A program made the translations under genes and the position numbers. DNA of 64,000 nucleotides. It comes from Pelodera strongyloides. Its lineage: Eukaryota; Nematoda; Chromadorea; Rhabditida; Rhabditidae. Shown one piece after another: positions 1-11,212 of this stretch. Position 1 is the stretch's first letter; each line of letters opens with the position of its first letter. The DNA is taken from assembly GCA_036852015.1 (NCBI GenBank), contig JAANDG010000009.1, positions 620,001 to 684,000 on the forward strand, given 5' to 3'. Below the pieces are notes generated by a model. It was not told the origin of the DNA. It worked only from the letters and a program-made list of their open reading frames with translations, and did no database searches.

Positions 1-96
1 ATCCAAACATCTAAAGTCAATAATTAAGTTTAAAAAAATGAGCAATGTTGCAATGTAGTAAAACCTCAATTTCAAAGAAAAAGGTAAAAAAAATAC

Positions 97-2638
97 CATT
101 CGGAATTCTGGCATTCTCCTCCAAAATACTATTCTTAACCAATCGAATCACGTAAATGAGCAGTGGTTTCTGGTCAAACGTTTCAATTCGAAGTTCACGA
201 AGCAGAGATTGGAAACTGAAAAAAGCGACTATAAAAAAAGGAAAGATTTAATTCAAATTCAACAACAAAAGAGTGGTAAGCTGCAAATAGCTTCCCAGGG
301 TTACCACAACGTAATCACTTTTAGTTAGCGAAGCAAGCGAAAACAACGACCGACTTTATCTCGTAAACTCTCATCTCATGGTAATTTAGCTCAAAAGAAC
401 AGTGCCGTCAATTTTAACCTTAATTTAACCGCTACGTTATAGAAATTTAACATTAATGATTGATTATAACTCACCGGATCAGAACGTAAGCAGCAACTTT
501 TCTTGTAGTCGGATCTTGCGACGACAAACACGAAATTGCCACAGAAAGAGCATTCTGATCGACAAAAGTGCCGAAAGAAACCTGGAAAAAACGAAAGTTG
601 CATTACCTTTTTTTACCGTAGATAGATATGTATATAGAATTACGAGGCGGATAATATAAGAAAAAATACCTCGGATCCGGCATACATCTGACTGGCAAGA
701 AGTCGGAGAACAAATCGTTCATCGTACACAGTCGGGTCCGCCGATTTCTGCAAATAAAACAAAAGGATATTTTACTCAGAAGATCCAGCAGCATAAGCAA
801 AAACTACTTGCCTAACAACAAGTAAAAGGTTGAAGTAAGGAAAGAGTATGAAACTTACACCTCCTCATTTTCATTTACCAAATTTACCTATAAAATCCGC
901 ATGAGATAATAAAAAAGTACCTTATTGCAGTTCAATACGAGTTCCCACATTTTGGCCGCGTCGAGATATCGTAGAATCTAAAAAAAGAGGGGAATTAAAC
1001 ATATTAATAGCAAGAAATACACATATTATAATAATAAAAAGTAGAACTAACAATATGGAATAGAAATACACATAATAACGAAAAGCAAATCTAGCAATAA
1101 GATATCGAATACAATACAATTTCATTAAACAAGTTTAGAACCAATACTGCGTTCTGAAGCAAACAGCCGCAAGTCTAAGGCGCAGGAAAACAATCAACGA
1201 TAGAATAAATATAACATCAAATACCTCATCAGGAGTGAGTTTGACGTGAAGTGTTGGTCCGACTAACCGTAGTCTCTCGTAATTACTTTTGGCCCTTTCG
1301 CCGAAGATCAACGGACACCAGGGGCTAAAATGGACATACGTCTTCTCAAGACAAACCTAGGCTAACGTAAAGGAATAGGGAATGAAAATATAGTGATTAG
1401 ATAAAAATCTTGATAAAGTTGAAGAAACCCCTGAACGATGCATAAATATGCTACCAAATAACACTCCCGTTAACAAATATTATAAGCAAAATGGTGCTTT
1501 GGAACCACAACTCTACCAAATTAAAGGGAAATACCGACCAGTTTTGAAACGCATCGTGGACAGCTGATTATTACGTATTTATGCAAAGTTGCTGGAAATT
1601 AGCTCGATTTTTTTAAATTCCAATTTATGTTCATTTGCGTAGGCTGTATAAGAATGCTGGTCTTCTCGACGTGTTTCAAAAACGGGCCGTTATTTCGCTT
1701 TAAGAGAAAGAGTGAACATACGTGAGATCCACTTTAAAAGTGCGCTCGGCCAGAGTGAGTATCTCGTAAATGAGAAGGTCTTCGGGCGTCCGGGTTGCAT
1801 TATACGCCGACATTAGTGAGGAAAAGAGGGTGAGACTGAACATGTTACCCACTCCGATACGACATTTCTTCTGAAAGAGCAAAAGGGGAGATTAGACTGA
1901 CGATGAGCAAGAACAATCACACTTTTACTTCATAGAACATACTGAAGCTCAAAAACTTCATACTACGATACCTTCGCATACTCTCATACCGTATAGAAAA
2001 ACTCCCAAATAGCCTCCATATTAATAAGAAAAAAACGCACATTATCTTTGAAACTGGACATGAGGGAGACCATTCGCTGCAGGTCAGTCAGCTTCACTGG
2101 TCCACTTGTTATGCACTTGAAGACCTAGAAATATAAAAATAGAGTGGAAGAGTGGTATCTAAAGGAGAATGAAAGTTCAACCTCAAGAAAGCTTCCTCTT
2201 CATTTGGGCGTTTTTGATCTCGTCACACTCCATAGCAAACCGCCAAGCAGAAACTTACGTAGAGAAACTCTTGCATTTCCGCCGGCAACTTCTGCTCCTT
2301 GGATTCTTCTTTAGACACAATTTCGGACGAAACGTTCTCGTCCTCTTCACCAGAACTGGCCTAAATAAGGGTTTGTAATTTTACCCCAGAACTCCCTATC
2401 TTCACAGTAGCTTGCTCGCTTCTGTTTCTCCAACGCTTCATTGATTGAGAATGATTCACATAATAAAATGTCCTTACAACGAAGGAAGGTCGAAACGACA
2501 TACTATGTTCCCCCGATTACAAAACCCGAAGAACTAGAGTGATTATTTGAATACCTGATCATCCTTAGGCGCCTTCTTTTGCTTTTTCGTTGTTACATGC
2601 GAATCCTCTCCGTCTGGAGTTTCACGCTTTTTACCCAT
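97..2638 (-). CDS. URB1: URB1-like nucleolar pre-ribosomal protein, 3' part beyond window edge
   Basis: URB1 (Npa1) is a nucleolar scaffold of early 60S ribosome assembly. Exons read 2638-2555, 2360-2259, 2124-1990, 1870-1722, 1324-1225, 977-921, 747-670, 581-475 and 215-97, all phase-consistent. Segments resembling the URB1 C-terminal region as I remember it include SAYNATRTPEDLLIYEIL, PWCPLIFGERA, ILRYLDAAKMW, VYDERFVLRLL, FVDQNALSVAISCLSSQDP and IYVIRLVKNSILEENAR, in the family order. The chosen start gives a basic, NLS-like N-terminus (MGKKRE, TKKQKK) followed by an acidic Ser/Glu stretch. Only about 110 residues precede the first homologous block, whereas vertebrate URB1 has well over a thousand there, so this is either a short form or the true 5' part lies elsewhere. 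The intron at 1356-1721 holds a family A element. Family assignment is firm; the start is inferred. Confidence 0.82.
1521..1703. mobile_element. Family A inverted-repeat MITE in URB1 intron
   Basis: Starts TTAAAGGGAAATACCGACC and ends with the inverted form (CGGGCCGTTATTTCGCTTTAA). The inner part carries the gcatcgtggac / cgacgtgtttc arms seen in other copies of the family. No coding capacity. Confidence 0.8.
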
Positions 2639-3782
2639 TTCTGAAACAAACTACTAAATTTGTTCCACACATACAATGATCAAACTAAAACAAGAAAACA
2701 ACGACTTACTTACAAAGGTATACAATAGGTCGAAACCACTCATAAATAAGCATAGATAGACCCAGTTAAAAAAACTTCAAAGGTTTATTGACGTGCAAAA
2801 TTTACTCAAGCATAAAGAAACATATTTTGGAAATAAAATTTCCTGAATCAAAACTTTGGCAGCAAGTTAATTTGACAAGATCGCGTAAGTGAGGAATAAA
2901 GTTGAAAATGTATTAGTAAGAAAAAATGTATTAAACTAAATGATAACTCGATAACAATTCACAATCACAATCTATGTATAGCAAAATGACTGGGATGATG
3001 AAACTTGTAATCAAAATGCATAAATCACAACCCAGTCATTAGCAACCAACAAAAACTCAAACTAAATAGTTGTTTGTTTGGAATATAATAAAAAGTGCAC
3101 ACTAAAATCACATGATTTCACAGATAACTAGGAAAGAACGGTAAAGCAAGTGAATCGAAAACATGATTACGTTCACAAAAAAAACAATAAGGGATAAAAA
3201 TAACGTTGCTAAAGACAACAGATAGAGGAAACTATTCATTAATACTCCTTTTCTTATATTAGCACTTAGCACACACGAATAAAATAAAAAGTAAGAAAGC
3301 AGAAAGCCTGGTGGGAATCAATTTTCTAAATGGTACTTCATAAAAAATCATAAAAAAAGTTTAAAAATAAATGCCCGTTCACGAGTACAAGTTGTTGAAT
3401 TGACTGAAGTGAGTTTTTATAACAAGAATAAGCGAATAAGCCATAAAATCACATTTCCCTTCCTCTCAAACTACGGTACAAAGACTGCACATAACATTCT
3501 CACAAAAAGGGCACAAAGCTCTCTTCAGGCAAACGGATACAGAAACCCTATGAAAGTTATTAGCAACAAGAACACACTCACATAAAATGTCAACTACAAT
3601 TCACTTCCTCTGTAGACAGGCAAATATGTTTAAACCGTAAAATTTCTCTATATACACGATCCTCCCTTTTTACAAGACAAAACAGCAATTAGAAGACGAC
3701 CAAAACAACGATTTCTTATCCAGCTGCCGAACTAAAGTGAGAATGAAGAAACATAAATAAATAAAAAATGTACCAACTGGTT
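2639..3782. other. Intergenic stretch, no gene seen
   Basis: AT-rich DNA between the start of the URB1-like gene and the stop of the R3H gene. It contains many stop codons in all frames and no exon-like segment with matching splice signals. It presumably holds the promoter of the URB1-like gene. Confidence 0.5.
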
Positions 3783-6065
3783 CTAAAATTGCACTTCGCC
3801 CCAAAAGTCATCCGAATTGCTCCTTGTTGGGCCGTTTTTCTGAGACTGCACCGAGGAGCAAGAGTTATCGTCCTCAATAACACCTTGAAAAGCTCTTTCC
3901 AGTAGGACAGCACCAGCAGAAGATGAACTTTCTGCAATTTACAAATGAATAAACTATCGAAGAAAGAAACTGATAAGCACATACACTAAGAGCCTAATAG
4001 TATACCTACACGGTACAAAGAAATCGAAAAAGAAACGTATTACAATCAATAAACTAAAACGCTATCTACACAACAACAACAATAAAACAATAATAATAAC
4101 GATTAAAAACAAAAATAATAATAATAATACAAAAATACCTGAAGAATCAGTGGAATACTGAGTCTCGGAGTTCAATTCCGGGGCAAACAACGGGACGTTC
4201 TCAGTCCTGTAAATGAAAATATCTCTGGAAACTGGGACTATCTTAAAACGCACAAGCTAAAACACAAGACTGACATGGAATACAAATAAATAATAAATTA
4301 CCTGTCAACAATAGTATCGTCATCAGAGTGATCAAAGAACGACGAGTTCTTGCCCAGTTTCAGAAGTGAATCGAAACGGAGGTCCCGCACGGAAAGGAGA
4401 CGGGAAGTAGTGGCAGACGAACAACCTAAACAAAATGCAAGTGGTAGGTATATAACAGACCAGAGTACTAGCAACAACTATGGGTTTTGTGCTAGTAATG
4501 GTGCATGAAATAGAGTAACTGCTGCCAGCTGTAATACTGATACATAATTCCATTTAGAAACATAATACTTTTCAAGGAGCGGTGGAAATTGTTTTCGGTT
4601 GTCCGGAATTGGTGGAAGGGTACGCCAAAAATTCGTGGAAAAATGGGTAAAATTTGGTGGAAGGGTGTCTAAACTAAAACACGCCCTTTTTCTAGCAAAT
4701 TACAGAAAAATTCGCGGAACAGGTCAAAAATGATGGAAGGGTTGACCTCTATAGGGTCATAAAATGTCCAATTTTGGTGGAAGGGTACGAAAATTTTCCC
4801 CACTTCTTGACCTCAGCTAATAACACCAAGTAGTGTTGGAAACCTCAGTATTTTAATTTGCAAATTAAAATTTTCCTCACCAGAACTTGATTGCCCAACC
4901 GATGACGATGCAGTCCCGTTCTCAGATTCCTTTCGCACATGCGCCTGAATAAAGTGTAACTTAGGTTCAGAATCGCCCAGCCGGAAGGCGCGGGCACCAG
5001 CCAGGGCTGCCAAAATACAAAATTAACTTCGTAAAAATAGGACGATAAAACCACACATTATAAAAAGTATGAAATATAATTTACAAACGATTTTAACTTA
5101 TATAATATACATACTTAGCTAATATACAACTGGAACTGGATGATATATAATTAAACAAAGTTCATAGTACATACCCAAAAATAAACAAAAGAAAGAAAGA
5201 AATACCCGCAAATTCGTGAACCATTCCTCGTCCTCTGAATCGTCATCGCATTCTGAAAGTTGAAAGAATTACAAATGAAAGCATACACGTAGACATATAT
5301 ATTGAAGCAGTATGACCGGGTTTTGGAAAAGTATAATGGCCCTACGGGCCATATATGAAACGCGGCACGTGCCTATGCCAAAAGGGCATAAAACCGCATG
5401 TCGCAAATACTGCATGGGAATACAATTGTCCAATAAACATTCACAAACCACGCGCCATGCCGCTTTCAACACGCCCAGAAAACCTTACGTTCATGTAAAT
5501 CAAAGTTGTCTTCTTCGTCTCGGAACCACGAGCATAATTCGAGAAGCTCTTCTGTAAGGCCGTCTTCCGCTACCGAATTGGTAATCTTATTATCAGTGCA
5601 GTCACTAAAACATTGAAAACTTATGCAGCGTAGCTTAGGCAAATAACCGATATCGGCAAATAGGAGAAAAATAGTTTTCGGCAAAACCACGACAATTAAC
5701 ACCTATTATAAACCTGCGCCGTCCTTGTACCACAAGGACTGGAGGGAGTCGACACTTACACAGGTAGACCACAGTACATACAACCCAAAAATAGGAAAAC
5801 TCACAAAGCAGCAGCGAGTGCCGCCCACGCACTATTGTCGCCATCTCCGCCCACGTGTTGTCTGATATAGTCGTGGGTGGAGGAGGCAATAGTTTCAACT
5901 TCTTCAAAGGCACACAATGAATCCTCGAATTGCACGTGCTGAAAATGAGGAATACTGTAAGCTGGGAATCCGACCATTCGTCATGATTATAATATCTACT
6001 ATGGTCTATTTCCTTTGATCCGACGAGGCGTTTCCTCCATATACCCAAGAATAGCTCTTTAACAT
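3783..6065 (-). CDS. Acidic R3H-domain protein, 254 aa
   Basis: Eight coding exons: 6065-6045, 5938-5805, 5604-5489, 5232-5206, 5006-4881, 4425-4302, 4206-4139 and 3931-3783. Phases close exactly (765 nt). The middle of the protein reads LTEELLELCSWFRDEEDNF, then ERRGMVHEFAALAGARAF and RLGDSEPKLHFIQAHVRK. The R-x(3)-H-E-x-A pattern followed by an EPK strand is typical of R3H domains, which bind single-stranded nucleic acid. The C-terminal half is Ser/Asp-rich and ends in DDFWGEVQF. No zinc fingers or helicase motifs are present, so a known R3H family (for example NFX1) cannot be assigned. The 7-codon first exon is the weakest part; its ATG was chosen because it joins in phase. The use of the 27-nt fourth exon depends on an internal acceptor that restores the frame. 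Confidence 0.6.
4600..4790. repeat. Degenerate direct repeats of TGGTGGAAGGGT in an intron
   Basis: The motif ttggtggaagggt or a close variant occurs four times within the intron 4426-4880 of the R3H gene (near 4609, 4652, 4730 and 4774), with fragments such as ttcgtgg and ttcgcgg between them. Confidence 0.6.
5310..5470. mobile_element. Possible family C MITE
   Basis: Intronic segment ending in caaaccacgcgccatgccgc followed by TTTCA, with an inverted partner gaaacgcggcacgtgcc inside. The ends resemble those at 34430-34550 and 37545-37730. Strongly decayed, so the boundaries are approximate. Confidence 0.4.
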
Positions 6066-6217
6066 CTTATCTCACGTCCTGCCGCTACCCAGCTTGATCA
6101 ATTAAACACCAGATTTACGATTGGTGGTAGGAATAATTTGTCTATCTAGCGTCTAGTCTAATACCAATTCGAAGGGTGGTGGGGCAGCCACAGTCCCCAG
6201 GTCAAGGCGGGTCATTC

Positions 6218-6225
6218 TGACGTCA
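6218..6225. promoter_or_regulatory. CRE-like palindrome TGACGTCA
   Basis: A perfect cAMP-response-element octamer lies about 150 bp upstream of the proposed ATG of the R3H gene in a locally GC-rich stretch, a plausible promoter location. A single octamer is weak evidence. Confidence 0.3.
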
Positions 6226-7965
6226 CCCGAGAACTGAGCACCAGCACGAGGGCACGAGGTGAGGTGCGATAGAGTGCTATACGTCATGCAGACAACAGAC
6301 AATCAGAGTCAGGAATACATAAGGGAAGGGGGAAATTAACAAAGGCAAGGAAGAGAAGGACAGAAAATGCTTCTCGGCGAGTAGCTGAACATCCATAATA
6401 TACAGTCTCCAAACCAAAGCAGGGGTACAGGTTGGTGCATAAAGACACGCACCAACCACCTCCGGAAGCAATTCCAAATTTATATATTTGGGCGAAACAT
6501 GCTGTTTTATGAAAGTGGTCTATCACTAAGCTAAACAAATTACTTCCATTTACGCACGGAAATTATACCCTGAACCACAGACACAGACGAGGAATGTTCG
6601 CATTCAGTTTACTGCTAACTGATAACGAACCAAATCACGTACCGATGTCGATGGTGTGCTGACGAAAGGATTCCTCGATACAAAGCTAAACCACGAAGGA
6701 CTGCTAAGCACAAGTTGGCTCATTAAGTTAGCTACGCTACACCAGTGCAATACAAGTAGAGGACTACAGGAGATGTGCAGTTTTCTTCACTTCACAGTGA
6801 TTCAATCTGCAATCCCGAAGTTCTGAAAGCGAAAGCAAGTGAGAAATGAAAAAAAACATGAATATGGAAGTGATACGATGGAGTTAGCACTGTTAGCAGC
6901 TGTATTAGAAATTAGGAATCGTTCATACTCATACTAAGGGTGAAAATGAATTACGATTACCTACGCATACACTAAAACCAAAAAGGGCTAGCCCCAACAA
7001 TTAGATAACAAAACAAGTAACGTGGTTATCGTAATTTTCAAACGAGCTGAAGTGTGAAGAGTAACTGTTCTATTTTATAATATAATAATACTTCCATGCT
7101 TTCATATGATCAGTTCCAAGTTCCAAAAAATCATAATAAAACAAGGTACCTAATAGCTACACCACAGCAAACTCGCGTAAGTGTGCTTTGCTTTGATTGC
7201 CGCGGGGCGTGGCTCGAGACAGGGGAAGGAGCGCAACGCGCAACATATCATTACAATATCTGATGCCTGACTGATAGTCTATTTGATTAAAGAAGTAACA
7301 AGGAACACGGAACGCCACAATACAAAATACCAAAAATATGGATCCAAAATTGTTTCAGGTGTTGAGCTTGGTGCCTATAGTTTGAATTTGCACTTTAAAA
7401 AAAAGCTTGGAATTAATAATTAGCGATGATATATACATCGCATTGAATCTCCAGTTTCGCAGGTTAAACTGCAGAAAATAGACATGCCCAGGGCCCGGGG
7501 CAATAAGTTCTGTTGGCATGCTATTTGAGTAACAGAACAAACACAGTAGAGACAAGAGACTTAATTGAGAGTTTGGACTAATAGCACCTCTTTAAATATA
7601 TATGTTTTATAAAGTATTTTCTTTTCATAAAACCCAAAAAAATTCACTCAAAATGTTGTCTTCGTCTTCACAATATGTGAAGAGCAGAACTATACAAAAT
7701 CGATAGTTTAGTTGTCTATAAGAAAGAAAAGCAATATCACGTGAATTTCCTGCATCGAAAAAAATCGGAAAAATGAACGATAATAATAATGGATACACGG
7801 AGCAGCTGAGCAAAACTGATATAGGGGTAATGACGAACAATGAAATTGAACAGGAGCAACCCTCCAATACAATTTCAATGTTAAGTGATAAAAAGGGAAA
7901 GCCGTACGGAAGAATTCAAGTCAAAACGAAACGCGAATAAACATTTAACGGCTTATGGTCCAAAC

Positions 7966-8770
7966 CTAAACGATCTTTCTCGTATGTCTATTTATTTTTC
8001 CCTTGGTTTTCTCGTACAGTTCCTTACAGAATTTGTCGAAGCACACTGATAAGGCATCAAAAATGTACATTTCCTGGGGTGTGACATGAGGGGATGGAGC
8101 ACGTGACAACTCTATTCTAACTGAATGAATATTCTGAACAACAGGCTATTCTTAAATACATCCGAACCTGATCCATTTCTAGAGGAAGAAGCCACATTAT
8201 ATGATCAGCAATCAATAAAGATGGAATACTATATTTGTAAAAAAGCCACAAAGAGTAAGGCAAGAAGCTGCAAAGCTGCATGCAAATGGCTTTTTTTTCG
8301 ATAGAACCTTAAAATTCGTGTCACACTATTGTGACGTACGACAATTATACAGTTAGAACACGCACTAAAATATTTTTCTGGATAAATTGGGGCCAACGGC
8401 TCTACCAGTATAACATTTCACGTCTAGATGGAGGCGGAGAAGAGACGAAAAGTAGAGGGGTACAATTAGGTTAGGCTGGGACCCTCGCATTCTCGCATAT
8501 TTATTTATTTATGTATGTTAACAAGTATTTATTTATGTAGTGAGTGTGAGTCCTAATATTTATGAGTGAAAAAACACAGATTAAAGAAAATCGAAGTGCA
8601 CAAGTGAGGAACACAAACATCTACATCGGAACATTCAAGAGGCTCAGCTTCACATAACGCAAAGCAACAACCATATGTATCATCAGTTAGCTAACAAAAC
8701 TGAAATTTGCCGAACCAACCTTACGCTTCTTTCCCGGCATACACTCTGACGAATGGGTGACACGGAGCAT
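7966..8770 (-). CDS. Tentative small gene, unrecognised, 52 aa or part of a longer one
   Basis: A terminal exon 8073-7966 has a good acceptor (CACCCCAG) and reads EMYIFDALSVCFDKF, KELYEKTKGKINRHTRKIV, stop. An upstream segment with donor at 8719 reads from ATG 8770 through SSECMPGKKRK and joins in phase 0. MPGKKRK looks like a basic nuclear-localisation sequence. The amino-acid composition is coding-like, but the protein is very short and further exons may be missing between 8074 and 8719. I do not recognise the product. Confidence 0.3.
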
Positions 8771-9407
8771 AATAGCGATCGGTTCCTTTTTCCTTTACTG
8801 AAAACAATTATCAAAATAACTCAAAGGTGTAGTCTCGTGTAATATGCAGGCCTGCAATTGACTGCTGAGTGAGTACTGGGTACTGGCACACTAGCACGCC
8901 GGAGCCTGAACAAGCATCATCGATGGGAGGATGGGCCCAGGACATTAGACCTTGTCGTGTTCAGACTCTGCATGTCGAGGAAGAGCGTCTGCATGTCGAC
9001 ATAAATACAAATAACTGTCTTACCACGTTGTCGTTTTCGGACACTAGTACATAGCCTGAGAGACGATACTTCTTGATCAAGTTTTGAAGTAGTTAGCCGC
9101 TGTAACTTCTGAAAAGTAAGACAAATAAGTGAATTCCACAAAACGCTGACTTGAATCGGTAGAATAAGCGATATGTTCGTCGTACTAGTAGTGTGGTCGT
9201 GTCTAGAATTAGCAAAATGAGTTTTGTGGTGAGTGCACAGTGCACTCGAATACCACATGCAATATGCGTAGCGGCTGGATAATACATAGGCTGATTACAC
9301 CCATCTTCATAATGAGCAACGACAGTCCCCCACTACTATTTCGCGCCAATAACGTGGGAATTGTATGATGCAGGTGTCACCCAGAGGCGCAGACGTGTGA
9401 GAAACAA

Positions 9408-9755
9408 AAAAAAAATGTGAATACCACTTTATTCAGACATACAATCATCACACATAGACTTAAGCATGTAGAATCCAGGGTCCCGTTTGCTCTCGAAGTC
9501 GGGGATCTTCATTTTTAGCTCCAATCCAAGGCGGTGTCTCTTAGCCGATGTGTCCCATAGAGTGAAGTAGACGGTAGAAGACGGCACAGAAGATAATACA
9601 GAGCGAAAGGTCCGTCCTAAGGCTAGGCAAGGGGAGCGCCTTAACTTTATTCCCGACGCCGTGGCATGTTTGCAAGATGGTAGCACTGGGCGGGATTCGA
9701 ACCCGGGTCGTATGGGTGAGAGACGAGAACTTTGCCAGTGAGCCACGACGCCCCT
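9408..9755 (-). mobile_element. tRNA-derived SINE, minus strand
   Basis: Read on the minus strand it begins with a tRNA-like head: box A gtggctcactggcaaag and box B GGGTTCGAATCCC about 45 bases later. The acceptor ends do not pair, so it is not a working tRNA gene. A roughly 250-bp unrelated body follows, ending GAATAAAGTGGTATTCACA and a run of nine T, like a Pol III stop. The same terminal 65 bases recur at 13945-14012. Confidence 0.7.
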
Positions 9756-11212
9756 ATACGTTGTGCTATAGAAACCATACGTTGTGCTCTTTTAGTAAAT
9801 TACAGTATCTGGCTAGCAGTATGCTATGCGTGAACATCATAGCGTCAATCCGAAACATTACGTTGTCTAGAACAGCCGCGGTTATACACGTCTATAGAAC
9901 AGTTGAAGACCGCCTATTAAAGCCAGATAATGATCCAACGCAGAGCTGAACAAAATAGATCTAAGCAAACTAACAATGAAGTTCGAAAGAACCAATAATC
10001 TCCCAAAGTAAACCGAACCAGGAAAGATACCTACGTTGTTGACAGCACGCCACGCCACCCTCACCTGGTCTTCAATTTTTAAAAATGGCGGGGACGTTCG
10101 GACAAACAGACGCGGATTCAACTCTCTGCCTCTCTCAAAAGCTGCACTATTTTCCTACAGTAATCCGTTTCTGGTTGAGACTTTTCAACAAAATATGTGC
10201 CGCAAATTCGCATTTTATTTGATTATTGGTGTGGGTGTGGTGCGGAGGGTTTTGTTTTTGTTTATTGGTTCCACATACATGTAGTCTTTTTTTTTGGTTC
10301 AGGTCATTCATTTTTCTTTGCATCGCTAACTGGTTGCTAGAGCGCGTTTATTCAACTCGATTATTCTCTATACTTGACTAAAGAACGGAAACGGTCAAGA
10401 AGAATGACTCTAACAAGTTTACCTACACTAGTTTGTTGTTTTGGACAGTCATCTCCACTTTCTGTACCTCATAATGGACAGACAACAAGATTAATCTATG
10501 GAGACAGTTGCTGATACGGCTTGACTTTTTGTGTTGTCTAGTTAGTCTAGTTGTCTCGTCCATTTCTACATACAATACTAGTACGCTTGCTAGAAATTCG
10601 AACGCTTTCTGTGCCTATCGGTCACTTGTATTAGTCCCGGTTCGTTGAAAAAAAGCTAAACTTGCTTTATGTTGTTTCCGTAGAAGTGTGTCACCAGTCA
10701 CCATCTCTTTTTGTATCACTTCTTTCTTGAATGTTTTCCCATTTCGTCTGTCTCTCTCACAAGACAACCGTGTCTTAGCTGTGAGTCAGCTGTGCCTCTT
10801 TGCCCTCTTCTCGCCAGCAGGCAGCGGAGGTGGCCGTCGTTGTTTGGCCACGCTCCTCGCCCCAAATGCTACCAAACTCACTGTCACTTAAGCCGTCTCG
10901 GGCTTTGCTTTCTGACGGTGTCTTAGCCATTTATTGATTTCTGTTCATTGTCGGACTAGCCGAACATTCGAAAAAGTGGTTGTTTTTTTCCTATAACCAT
11001 CAAACTATGGTGCGGCTAGTTTTAAAATCTCAAAGTTTGAATAAATTAGCTAATATTAAGTCATTGTGCGTGGTTGTTTGGTAGGGGTTTCGTTTTTCCA
11101 TCTCCTCTCACTCTCGTGACGCCTTCCCTTGTTTGTTAATTATATGTAACTCTTTTGTTTCCCTCAATATATTTTGTCTCTCCCACTTCCACATTCCACT
11201 GCACTTCCAGGT

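Larger units (their letters stand above)
6066..11212. other. Large region with few supported genes
   Basis: Apart from the doubtful gene at 7966-8770, the SINE at 9408-9755 and the probable 5' UTR or first intron of WDR1 near 10.6-11.2 kb, I see no convincing exon. Open frames here are short, lack splice-phase support and resemble no family I know. A candidate minus-strand exon around 9020-9115 was too ambiguous in frame to call. Confidence 0.4.

Noticed and set aside
5206..5252. Longer 47-nt version of R3H exon 4 (giving CDDDSEDEEWFTNLR)
   Set aside because: The acidic peptide looks plausible but puts the next exon out of frame; the 27-nt version keeps frame and completes the R3H motif. It might be a rare isoform.
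5635..6048. 137-codon minus-strand open frame with LPPPPTT
   Set aside because: It is another frame of the R3H-gene exon 5938-5805 and its neighbouring intron; the frame used here joins in phase with the other exons.
9671..9755. Possible functional tRNA gene on the minus strand
   Set aside because: Box A and B are good but the acceptor ends do not pair, and a long body with a shared 3' end follows, so it is a SINE head.
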